Assembly (NCBI GenBank): GCA_046710875.1
Contig: JBKEHQ010000036.1
Coordinates: forward strand, 1 to 13,023
Length of the DNA: 13,023 nt
Direction: 5' to 3'
DNA from: MGIIb-O3 sp046710875
Lineage (GTDB): Archaea; Thermoplasmatota; Poseidoniia; Poseidoniales; Thalassarchaeaceae
Part shown: positions 1-7,324 of the stretch, piece by piece
Layout of the letters: each line of letters opens with the position of its first letter
Position numbering within the stretch: the stretch's first letter is position 1
Notes under the pieces: model-generated
The model's database searches: none
The model's input: only the letters and a program-made list of their open reading frames with translations
Told to the model about the DNA's origin: nothing
Translations under genes and position numbers: made by a program

Positions 1-648
1 AATCCAACTGGTGCAACAATTTCTATTGATGAGCGTAACAAATTGGTTGATTTTGCAATACGCCATGATTTGTGGATCATAAGCGATGAGGTTTATGATC
101 GAATAATATATAATGATTCACATGTATCATTTCTTGGTGCAGGGCATGATAAATTATTCTTAATAAATTCATTTTCCAAAACGTTTGCAATGACTGGATG
201 GAGGATTGGATATATTCTATCTCCCGATGATGATTCAATGATCCAAATAAATAAAATGCAATATTATGTAACTGCATGTAGTAACGATGCAATGCAATAT
301 GCTGTATTATCTGCATTAGAAAATGCTCCTAATTATCCAAACATGATGCGTGATGAATTTAAATTACGCCGCGATCTGATTTGTAGTAGATTAAATGCGA
401 TGGACGGCGTTACTTGTCACATACCCGAGGGGGCATTCTATGTATTTCCCAAAGTAGAAGTAAACGGCTACAATAGTAAGGAATTAGCCCTAAAGATACT
501 AGAATTAGGGGGGGTCCTATGTTCACCTGGTACCGCTTTCGGAGAAGCAGGAGAAGGGCATTTACGCTTTGCATATACTATTGACAGAGATAGGATATCG
601 GAAGGCATGGATAGATTAGAAGAAGTACTAATAAAACTAAGAGGATAA
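1..648 (+). CDS. Class I (fold type I) PLP aminotransferase, 3' part
   Basis: Partial gene cut by the window's left edge; frame 1 is open from base 1 to the TAA at 646-648, giving about 215 residues, roughly the C-terminal half of a typical ~390-residue enzyme. It should transfer an amino group between an amino acid and a 2-oxoacid using pyridoxal phosphate in the cytoplasm. Visible landmarks: NPTG at the very start, DEVYD (its Asp contacts the PLP ring nitrogen and its Tyr the phenolic oxygen), SFSKTFAMTGWRIGY with the Schiff-base lysine at nt 178-180, and HLRFAYT near the end, where the substrate-carboxylate arginine lies. These match the aspartate/aromatic aminotransferase family (AspC/AraT-like). 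Substrate specificity cannot be read from this half. The in-frame ATG at 43 is internal, since conserved sequence precedes it. The next gene starts 4 bp downstream. Confidence 0.93.
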   Translation, partial: NPTGATISIDERNKLVDFAIRHDLWIISDEVYDRIIYNDSHVSFLGAGHDKLFLINSFSKTFAMTGWRIGYILSPDDDSMIQINKMQYYVTACSNDAMQYAVLSALENAPNYPNMMRDEFKLRRDLICSRLNAMDGVTCHIPEGAFYVFPKVEVNGYNSKELALKILELGGVLCSPGTAFGEAGEGHLRFAYTIDRDRISEGMDRLEEVLIKLRG

Positions 649-652
649 TGTT

Positions 653-913
653 GTGTTAGACTTTTTATTAGGTTGTTTACTTATTATAATTGGTTTCCAA
701 ATCCCAGTTATCTCACTCTATTTCTTCTTTCTTTTTACTAATAATCAATATTTTTTAATAATTTTATTTTGTATCTTTATATTAGTTTCTGGCATTTTTA
801 TGTTTAATAATGGGCCAAATGAATTAGCATTTGGCCTCTTTATAGGTTCAGGATGGAAATTACTAAATGAACTTTTAAACTATTTATTTAATCTCAATCA
901 TCAAAAAAATTGA
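653..913 (+). CDS. Small hydrophobic membrane protein, unknown function
   Basis: An 86-residue protein, very rich in Leu, Ile and Phe, with two clear membrane segments (about residues 4-26 and 33-52) and a weaker hydrophobic stretch (about 60-72). It ends in a short polar Asn/His/Lys tail. I do not recognise a family. The start is GTG at 653. A purine-rich GAGG at 641-644 lies 8 nt upstream and could serve as ribosome binding site. The ATG at 648-650, overlapping the aminotransferase stop, reads only three codons before a stop and is not the start. The 4-bp gap to the aminotransferase suggests co-transcription. Its last 20 bp overlap the 3' end of the convergent gene on the minus strand. Extreme hydrophobicity in AT-rich DNA can arise by chance, so its reality is only moderately supported. 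Confidence 0.55.
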   Translation: MLDFLLGCLLIIIGFQIPVISLYFFFLFTNNQYFLIILFCIFILVSGIFMFNNGPNELAFGLFIGSGWKLLNELLNYLFNLNHQKN

Positions 914-1955
914 AAGGAGAATCAATCTCACTACTCACTTCTTCATCCATTTTTTTATCGAACTTATTTTCTAAATCTTTGCCCGGGGCAGTCAAACTCT
1001 TGGACCTTAAATTTTCTAATTTTTGCTCTTGACCTATCATCCAATCAGGAATTTCCCTGTAACCATTTATGACTGAAATAGTCGTAAATGTAGCCATTGG
1101 CAATACAGATATTGCAACAATGTAGTCTAAAATTGCGGTTTCAGGTATTGTTGCAGCAGGTGCAATTGTTTGAATAATCATCTTTTCTAATTGTATTTCA
1201 TGCCATTGCTCATAGTTTATTCCTAACCAACCAAGAGAAAATGCAAGTACAGTTCTCGCAAAAATCCAGTAGAGAATAAGCGGTAATATGGATGATACTC
1301 TGCCGAATTTACCCAAAAAAATCCTAAATATATATGCTAAACCTACTAATTTTTCAGATATAATTGGATGCAATCTTATTGATAGCCACAATGCGATCAA
1401 ATATCCTACCATTCCTAGCTGAAACGCTGAATCAGGCTTGACATAACTTTCGGGCATTCCTTCCATTATAATTAAAGGAACTGCAATCAAAATTACTTGC
1501 ATTGGAACTGCCAATAATTGCAAACCACCATGAATCGTCATAATGTCATAATCCTCATTTTTCATTTTTAAGTAGACTAATCTACTAAGTCTCCCATATG
1601 GGCTTGAATATGCTGATAATCTGGCCCTATCTATTAATTCTGGATCATTTCTTCTGACACTTAAGAATAATGCTGCTAAAATACCTCCTTTATTTGATAT
1701 ATAAAAAGGTGTGAAATTACCCATAATTAATGCCAGAGTTAATGATATAATTCCATAGGTAACTCCTGCAATTGAGACCCAACCCAGCATTTCTGTTCTT
1801 ATTCCAATACTTGCATTACTAATATCTAAGTCTATTAGGTAGGCAATGGCAATTAATAATGTTGGAACCAATGTCACTTGGCAAATCATGATTATAATCA
1901 AATGGAATCTACTTAGCATTTTTCTGCTATTATCCATGTGCCTACGTGTCCTCAT
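894..1955 (-). CDS. Multi-pass membrane protein, unknown function
   Basis: A 353-residue integral membrane protein of no family I recognise. Hydrophobic segments lie at about residues 18-42, 56-79, 141-166, 180-197, 205-244 (probably two passes) and 277-299, so about six to seven passes. A basic, likely cytoplasmic loop between segments two and three (about 95-140) contains RRNDPELIDRARLSAYSS. The last ~50 residues are charged and soluble. The arginine-rich N-terminus (MRTRRHMDNSRK) fits the positive-inside rule. The chosen ATG is complementary to 1953-1955; a second ATG at codon 7 is an alternative. No Shine-Dalgarno sequence is visible, but a TATA-like box about 30 bp upstream fits a nearly leaderless transcript. 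It diverges from the surface-protein gene. No catalytic motif is visible, so transport, lipid-related and structural roles all remain open. Confidence 0.85.
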   Translation of the reverse strand: MRTRRHMDNSRKMLSRFHLIIIMICQVTLVPTLLIAIAYLIDLDISNASIGIRTEMLGWVSIAGVTYGIISLTLALIMGNFTPFYISNKGGILAALFLSVRRNDPELIDRARLSAYSSPYGRLSRLVYLKMKNEDYDIMTIHGGLQLLAVPMQVILIAVPLIIMEGMPESYVKPDSAFQLGMVGYLIALWLSIRLHPIISEKLVGLAYIFRIFLGKFGRVSSILPLILYWIFARTVLAFSLGWLGINYEQWHEIQLEKMIIQTIAPAATIPETAILDYIVAISVLPMATFTTISVINGYREIPDWMIGQEQKLENLRSKSLTAPGKDLENKFDKKMDEEVSSEIDSPFNFFDD

Positions 1956-1982
1956 CTGACCATAAGTTCTTCATATGATTAT

Positions 1983-1992
1983 TATGTATAAG
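1983..1992 (-). promoter_or_regulatory. Candidate archaeal TATA box (BRE/TATA promoter)
   Basis: Read on the minus strand this is CTTATACATA, close to the archaeal box A consensus. Its centre lies about 32 bp upstream of the minus-strand ATG at 1955. That would put the transcription start a few bases before, or at, the start codon, matching the lack of a Shine-Dalgarno site. Assigned by eye; not proven. Confidence 0.4.
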
Positions 1993-2009
1993 TTGAATTA
2001 AGCCACATT

Positions 2010-2019
2010 AAAAAAAAAA
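2010..2019. repeat. A10 homopolymer in divergent spacer
   Basis: Ten consecutive A residues in the 130-bp spacer between the two divergent membrane/surface genes. It may be a rigid, nucleosome- or TBP-discouraging tract, or simply a slippage-prone run in AT-rich DNA. No other repeat accompanies it. Confidence 0.5.
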
Positions 2020-2091
2020 TCAAACTACTTTTATCAATTAAACTTTGACCCCATACTTTCATACACAAATGTTCTCCCCAAAAGTTTGTCT

Positions 2092-5000
2092 ATGCGCGGC
2101 TTGTATTCCTATATCGTCGTCGTTTTGTTTATGCTACTTGGCGCGTCACCACTGGTGATGTTTTCAAATTTTGATGATTCTCCCGAATTTAAAGTAGGGC
2201 CAAAGAGTGATGCTGTTGATTTTAGTGTATTAGAAATAGAATTGGGCAACTCATCTAACATACCTATGCAATGGGAACAACCTGATTCCAGTTTCCAAGA
2301 GTACTTAATAAAAGGAGATGCAATACAAATCAACGTTACATTCATTCAAAATGGATTCACTCCGACACAAGTCACGGCAAATGCAACATTGCAAGTTTGG
2401 CACCCGATAGGATTTCTGATTAAAAAATGGGATTTTAATGTCACATTATCTAGTTCACAATCTGCTAGATTAGATTTTATCTGGACTCCTAATACTGCTC
2501 ATAGTGCATTATCAGGAGATGGTTTTCTCAGTGGAGGGATGATTATCGTCGGTTTAGTAGATGCTGGCTTACAAGATGGGGATAATACTAATGATAGGGC
2601 AGAAAGATCTGTTCCAGTTGCTGCTTGGTCAGATGATTTAGATAATGGATTTTGCGGTGATGAAGGTAATGAAGGTAAATATTGTACTAATATCCCACAA
2701 GGATATGGTAGGCCTACTTGGTTTGGTGCTGGATATGAATCAAATGGGATGACATTGGATGGGGATTTCCCTACAGGTACATGGAGAATGGATAACACAT
2801 CTAGCGCAGATGGCGAATGGCACTGGAAAGTATCAGGAGACGACAGTAATAGGTATGCCTCTAATCGTTATGACCGGTTGCATTGGGGCTGGGTAACCAC
2901 CAATAATCAGGATGGGTGTGCCGATGGAGTTTGGGGTGATGGATATGCACATGGGCTAGGTCAAGGAGACTTCTCTTCTAGCCTATCTTCCCTGTATTCT
3001 CAGTATCTTTGCAAAGTCAAGATTAAAAGTCCTAATTTTTATTCGATGCAAATAGTTACGAAAGCATGGGGTAATATGGACTCTGGTGATTCAATTTTAC
3101 TTGAAACTGATTCTGGGTACGATCAAGAGTATTACAATTATACTGCAATAAATTTATCCTCAAATGAAGGGGATTGGAACAGATTGATTTGGAATGTATC
3201 TGGTTTACATCAATCCGGCGGTTTTACGTTATCATTTTTGTTTAATTCTGATGGCTCAGATGCGAATGAAGGAATTCATATTGATTCATTTCTAATTTTT
3301 GGAATTGAGAGATTTACTGAATATACTCTTAATGCAGTTTGTAATGATCCTCTTCCAAATTCTTATATCGTTTTAGCAGCCGATTCAAATCCACCTTCGT
3401 TGCATTGCCGTGTATTTAACAAAGGATACATAGACATAACTCTTAGATATTTTACTACTTTATCTAATCAATCATGGATGTACCAATATCCATTAAGAAT
3501 TGACTCAAATAATCCTATTGATCATGATAACTTTGTAGTTAGTAAAGTCATAAAAGCACGAACAATTACCGATGTCTGGTTCAATTTATCAATACCCGAT
3601 GGAACCCTTGTACAAGAATTAGATTGGATTGTAGACATCAATGATGGTGTTTTAAATAATTCAAAATATTCACTTATTCTACCAGTTAAGGTTGATCCAA
3701 CTTATTCCATAACACTAACTCCGGATAAATTATCTAATCCAGCTGCTACTTTATTTCCTGGAGATAACGCAAATATAACTATGAATCTAAAAAACAATGG
3801 GAATCAATTAGCAACTTGGAACCTAGGTGGTACTTTCGGTACATCTGAATGGCCTTCAGAAAATATTCAATGGTATGATTCAGCGACAGGTGAAGCAATA
3901 TCTCTTCTTAACTCTTCTATCAATGAAGAATTTATTTTAAATGCAGAAATTACGGCCCCTGAAGGTTTGGCCCCCGGGATATATACTCTTACTCTTATTG
4001 CCAATGGGCGTGCACCAGCGACTTTTCAATCAGAAACTGTCCTATATATTGAGGTGCCTGTTTACCATAATTTAGTAGTCGCACCTATTTCAAATTCATT
4101 AATTGCTCCCGCTAATGGCTATGGTAAAATTGTCGAAATATTCCTCATCAATAATGGAAATACTGAGGAGTCCTTTGATATCTCAGTTACAACAGATAAT
4201 TGGCGATTATCCGCTTCAACAAGTGCAACATTGACGCCTGGTATACCCTCGAATGGAGGAGATACTTCCATATCTCTCCTACTTCCAATGCCCGAAGGAA
4301 TACTAAATGGAACCTATAGAATTACAGTACATGCCGCAAGTACGCTGAATCCAGAATATGTATCTAGCGCAAATATTTACCTAACGGTGCCAGTTACTAA
4401 TCTAGTAGAAATTCCAGATTTGGATATGACTGAAGAAATATTTAGTGCAGGAAGTGATGATAGGACTCTAAGATGGGAAATATGGAATCGTGGGAATGTT
4501 GCAGACTCTTTCGATATTTCATTCTTGCATACATCAGATGTTTTTACTTCTGCACAGGGATTAAATGAGGGAAAGACTCCATATATATCTCCAGGGTCAT
4601 CATATAATTTATCTGTAAGTTATTCATTTGGTGAGGATGCAGATGGGACTCGGACTATTACTCTAGATGCAAGTAGCGTCGAATCTTCTAATGCTGGGGG
4701 AGATGCATCTGGAAGTGGGCAAGCCCTGTTTAATGTTGGAACTGTTGGTTGGCTGCGAGCACTTTCCCCTCCGCTATCGTCAGATGCAATGTCAATAACA
4801 GAGTCGGGTGAATCTTACTCATTAGAATATACTATAATGAGCATGCATCCTACAGATGATCAACAAATACGTGCTGAAGTTGAGCTCGAAAATCAATATA
4901 CGGTATACAGTGCCAGGGTCGATGAAGAGGATAGAGATTTCGTACTTAAAGCTGGAGAATCAAGGACTGTAACTATTTTCTTAGATGTTAGGGAAGAGGA

Positions 5001-5529
5001 TCTAGAAAATTTGAACATGGATCAAGTTGATTTCGAAGTCACACTAGTGGTAACCAGTGAATTAGATGTTTCGAAACGAATAACTACGATATCACTGACC
5101 AAACCAGTACCCTTAGAGGTAGGACCTGATGCAGGAGATTATGTTTGGATTACTGGGAATGTTGTCTTAATCATCATCGGTACAGTGGTTTTCCTGGGAT
5201 TATCCGTTATGACATTCAGAATTGTTAGAAAAGCTAATTCACCTTTGGAAGAAATTTCTACATTAGATGGCTATAATATGACTATGAATGCATGGGATGA
5301 TGAAATTAGTATGAAAATACCATTGCCTTCTGCAGATATGATTGCTAACTCTATGTTCGGAGGCTCGGAAGAAATATTCAAACAACCATCTCCCGACCTT
5401 TCAATTTTAGAAAATCTAGAAACTAATGATCACCCTCCAATTCCTGAATCAGGATTACCTGATGGCTGGTCTTTAGAGCAATGGAATCACTATGGCCAAA
5501 AATGGCTAGATGAAAGAAACTTGGAATAA
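2092..5529 (+). CDS. Giant exported, membrane-anchored surface protein
   Basis: About 1145 residues. An N-terminal signal sequence (about residues 4-25, YSYIVVVLFMLLGASPLVM) is followed by a ~1000-residue ectodomain, one membrane helix (about 1017-1042, WITGNVVLIIIGTVVFLGL) and a ~105-residue cytoplasmic tail. The ectodomain contains a Gly/Trp-rich, cysteine-bearing part (about 180-410) resembling a jelly-roll/MAM-like sandwich. After it come at least three Ig-like beta-sandwich repeats of NEW3/CARDB style, each with NNGN- or NRGN-type turns (about 560-660, 665-770, 775-880) and a last, more divergent one before the helix. Many N-X-S/T sequons suggest N-glycosylation. The tail ends with LPDGWSLEQWNHYGQKWLDE. 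I prefer ATG 2092 over the TTG two codons upstream at 2086; no Shine-Dalgarno is seen, so the transcript may be leaderless or short-leadered. Adhesion, cell-envelope or glycan-binding roles are inference; no peptidase or hydrolase motif is visible. Confidence 0.88.
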   Translation: MRGLYSYIVVVLFMLLGASPLVMFSNFDDSPEFKVGPKSDAVDFSVLEIELGNSSNIPMQWEQPDSSFQEYLIKGDAIQINVTFIQNGFTPTQVTANATLQVWHPIGFLIKKWDFNVTLSSSQSARLDFIWTPNTAHSALSGDGFLSGGMIIVGLVDAGLQDGDNTNDRAERSVPVAAWSDDLDNGFCGDEGNEGKYCTNIPQGYGRPTWFGAGYESNGMTLDGDFPTGTWRMDNTSSADGEWHWKVSGDDSNRYASNRYDRLHWGWVTTNNQDGCADGVWGDGYAHGLGQGDFSSSLSSLYSQYLCKVKIKSPNFYSMQIVTKAWGNMDSGDSILLETDSGYDQEYYNYTAINLSSNEGDWNRLIWNVSGLHQSGGFTLSFLFNSDGSDANEGIHIDSFLIFGIERFTEYTLNAVCNDPLPNSYIVLAADSNPPSLHCRVFNKGYIDITLRYFTTLSNQSWMYQYPLRIDSNNPIDHDNFVVSKVIKARTITDVWFNLSIPDGTLVQELDWIVDINDGVLNNSKYSLILPVKVDPTYSITLTPDKLSNPAATLFPGDNANITMNLKNNGNQLATWNLGGTFGTSEWPSENIQWYDSATGEAISLLNSSINEEFILNAEITAPEGLAPGIYTLTLIANGRAPATFQSETVLYIEVPVYHNLVVAPISNSLIAPANGYGKIVEIFLINNGNTEESFDISVTTDNWRLSASTSATLTPGIPSNGGDTSISLLLPMPEGILNGTYRITVHAASTLNPEYVSSANIYLTVPVTNLVEIPDLDMTEEIFSAGSDDRTLRWEIWNRGNVADSFDISFLHTSDVFTSAQGLNEGKTPYISPGSSYNLSVSYSFGEDADGTRTITLDASSVESSNAGGDASGSGQALFNVGTVGWLRALSPPLSSDAMSITESGESYSLEYTIMSMHPTDDQQIRAEVELENQYTVYSARVDEEDRDFVLKAGESRTVTIFLDVREEDLENLNMDQVDFEVTLVVTSELDVSKRITTISLTKPVPLEVGPDAGDYVWITGNVVLIIIGTVVFLGLSVMTFRIVRKANSPLEEISTLDGYNMTMNAWDDEISMKIPLPSADMIANSMFGGSEEIFKQPSPDLSILENLETNDHPPIPESGLPDGWSLEQWNHYGQKWLDERNLE

Positions 5530-5534
5530 ACTCA

Positions 5535-5545
5535 TTTCTTTTTTT
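5535..5545 (+). terminator. Poly-T terminator after surface protein gene
   Basis: A T-tract (TTTCTTTTTTT) starts 6 bp after the stop codon at 5527-5529. Oligo-U runs without an obligatory hairpin are the usual intrinsic terminators of archaeal RNA polymerase. It separates the surface gene from the thermosome gene. Confidence 0.6.
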
Positions 5546-5604
5546 AGGCTATCTAGTGCGAGGACTTATGACTACTAGTATGGTGCCATGACTAATCAAT
5601 TAAT

Positions 5605-5613
5605 GGAAGTGAT
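5605..5613 (+). promoter_or_regulatory. Strong Shine-Dalgarno site of thermosome gene
   Basis: GGAAGTGAT matches the ideal complement of the 16S rRNA 3' end (GGAGGTGAT) at 8 of 9 positions and lies 5 nt before the ATG at 5619. It fixes that start codon and implies a leadered transcript. Confidence 0.8.
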
Positions 5614-5618
5614 TTTCA

Positions 5619-7229
5619 ATGTACAATGGACAACAACCAATTTTCATAATGAAAGAAGGCACACAAAGAACTACTGGAAAAACTGCTCAGAGCAACAATA
5701 TCGCTGCTGCTAAGGCAGTTGCAGATGCTGTACGCTCTACTTTGGGCCCAAAAGGAATGGATAAAATGCTAGTTGATAGCATGGGAGATGTCGTAATCAC
5801 AAATGATGGGGCAACGATTCTAAAAGAAATGGACATCGAACATCCCGCAGCAAAGATGATTATAGAAATTGCAAAAACTCAAGAACAACATTGCTATGAT
5901 GGCACAACGAGTGCGGTTGTAATAGCAGGAGAATTACTCAAGAGGAGTGAAGATTTAGTTGAACAGAATGTTCACCCTACAGTTATATGTGAAGGATTTA
6001 GATTAGCAGCGGATAAAGCTGCTGAAATAATCGATGCACATGCTATTTCCGTTACTCCTTCTGCATTGGAAGAGGTTGCTAAAACTGCATTGACCGGAAA
6101 AAGTGCCGGAGCTGTAAAGGAATTTTTAGCCGATATTAGCGTTAGGGCAGTACTAGCAGTAGCACAAGTAGTCGAGGGAGAAAATGTCGTAGATCTAAAT
6201 GATGTCAAAGTAGAGAAAAAACAAGGAGGGTCAATACGCGATAGCGCGTTAATAGATGGCATAATTATGGACAAAGAACGCGTTCATAGCGGCATGCCCA
6301 AATTAGTTTCCAATTCTAAAATCGCACTAATAAATTCTGCAATAGAAGTTAAGAAAACCGAAGTAGATGCGAAAATACAAATTACAGATCCGAATATGTT
6401 GTCACAATTTCTGGATGAAGAAGAAAATTATCTAAAATCACTAGTTGAGAAAATAATTAATTCTGGGGCCAATGTAGTTATCTGTCAAAAAGGAATAGAT
6501 GATTTGGCTCAGCATTATATGGCAAAGTCAGGAATTTTTGCAATTAGAAGAGCCAAGAAAAGTGATATGGAGGCCTTATCAAAAGCAACCGGTGGTAAAA
6601 TAGTAACTAACATCGATGATCTTTCTTCAACTGATCTGGGGTCCGCTTCTAAAGTGGAAGAAAAGAAAATAGGAGATTCCGATATGGTCTTTGTTACTGG
6701 ATGCCCGGAGGCAAAAAGTGTCTCAGTACTTTTGAGGGGGGGAACCGAACACGTAGTTGATGAAATTCGTAGAGCATTTGATGATGCAATAGGAGTTGTA
6801 GCAGTTGCTCATGAAGATGGTGCAATTCTTACTGGAGGGGGATCAGTTCTCGCTGCAATAAGTAGAGATTTACGTTCGTATGCTGAAGGAATTGGCGGCA
6901 GAGAACAAATGGCTATAGAGGCCTTTTCGGGAGCATTGGAAGTAATACCTAGGACTCTTGCAGAAAATGCCGGTTTAGATCCGGTTAATACCATTATAGA
7001 TATCAGAAAAGCTCACTCAGAAGGTAAATCGACATTTGGAGTAAATGTGTATGACGGAGGTGTTGCCGATATGAAAAAAGCAAATGTTTTCGAACCAAGT
7101 AGGGTAGTAGAACAGGCAATTCAAAGTGCTTCGGAAACAGCTGTAATGATTTTAAGGATTGATGATGTAATCTCTAGCAAGAGTTCCGGCCCTATGGATG
7201 CCGGAGATTTTGATGGAATGGGAATGTAA
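5619..7229 (+). CDS. ths: Thermosome subunit (group II chaperonin)
   Basis: A 536-residue subunit of the cytosolic archaeal chaperonin, which builds a two-ring ATP-driven folding chamber with a built-in lid; the length is normal for the family. Landmarks: the N-terminal strand QPIFIMKEGTQR, the ATP-site motifs LGPKGMDKML (about 43-52) and NDGATILKEM (about 63-72), HPAAKM, and the equatorial return with TGGGSVLAAISRDLR, ALEVIPRTLAENAGLDP and the C-terminal IDDVISSK. The usual GDGTT nucleotide loop reads YDGTTS at residues 93-98, so its first glycine is a tyrosine. The C-terminal tail ends DGMGM, a short version of the Gly-Met-rich chamber tail. A strong Shine-Dalgarno site fixes the start. The gene stands alone between a poly-T terminator and a new promoter-like element. 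Thermosomes often form hetero-oligomers; no second subunit is in this window. Confidence 0.97.
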   Translation: MYNGQQPIFIMKEGTQRTTGKTAQSNNIAAAKAVADAVRSTLGPKGMDKMLVDSMGDVVITNDGATILKEMDIEHPAAKMIIEIAKTQEQHCYDGTTSAVVIAGELLKRSEDLVEQNVHPTVICEGFRLAADKAAEIIDAHAISVTPSALEEVAKTALTGKSAGAVKEFLADISVRAVLAVAQVVEGENVVDLNDVKVEKKQGGSIRDSALIDGIIMDKERVHSGMPKLVSNSKIALINSAIEVKKTEVDAKIQITDPNMLSQFLDEEENYLKSLVEKIINSGANVVICQKGIDDLAQHYMAKSGIFAIRRAKKSDMEALSKATGGKIVTNIDDLSSTDLGSASKVEEKKIGDSDMVFVTGCPEAKSVSVLLRGGTEHVVDEIRRAFDDAIGVVAVAHEDGAILTGGGSVLAAISRDLRSYAEGIGGREQMAIEAFSGALEVIPRTLAENAGLDPVNTIIDIRKAHSEGKSTFGVNVYDGGVADMKKANVFEPSRVVEQAIQSASETAVMILRIDDVISSKSSGPMDAGDFDGMGM

Positions 7230-7247
7230 TAGTCTGCGCTTCCATCA

Positions 7248-7252
7248 TTTTT
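7248..7252 (+). terminator. Weak candidate T-tract terminator after thermosome
   Basis: A T5 run 19 bp after the thermosome stop codon, followed by an A-rich stretch. Short for an archaeal terminator, but it precedes a candidate TATA box for the next gene, so a transcript end here is plausible. Confidence 0.3.
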
Positions 7253-7271
7253 ATGAAAAATAAAAACGAGA

Positions 7272-7280
7272 GTTATAATA
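7272..7280 (+). promoter_or_regulatory. Candidate TATA box of flavodoxin-SdhB unit
   Basis: GTTATAATA lies about 49 bp before the ATG at 7325. With the usual ~25-bp spacing, transcription would start near 7300, leaving a ~25-nt leader able to hold the AGGTGAT ribosome binding site. Assigned by eye. Confidence 0.35.
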
Positions 7281-7314
7281 ATCGGTTGCGTGTGGAACAG
7301 ATATAGAGCACTTT

Positions 7315-7321
7315 AGGTGAT
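7315..7321 (+). promoter_or_regulatory. Shine-Dalgarno site of the flavodoxin-SdhB gene
   Basis: AGGTGAT is a perfect 7-base complement of the 16S rRNA 3' end, 3 nt before ATG 7325. It supports this start and shows that the gene is actively set up for translation. Confidence 0.7.
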
Positions 7322-7324
7322 ATT

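Noticed and set aside
1971..1978. Palindrome TCATATGA as an operator
   Set aside because: An 8-bp palindrome is expected by chance in AT-rich DNA, and there is no second copy in the spacer.
2069..2071. Upstream ATG as start of the surface protein
   Set aside because: It is in a different frame from the long coding region. The in-frame ATG at 2092 leads straight into the signal peptide.
2086..2088. TTG start for the surface protein
   Set aside because: Possible, but it adds only two residues (MS) before a good ATG and has no ribosome binding site; ATG 2092 is preferred.
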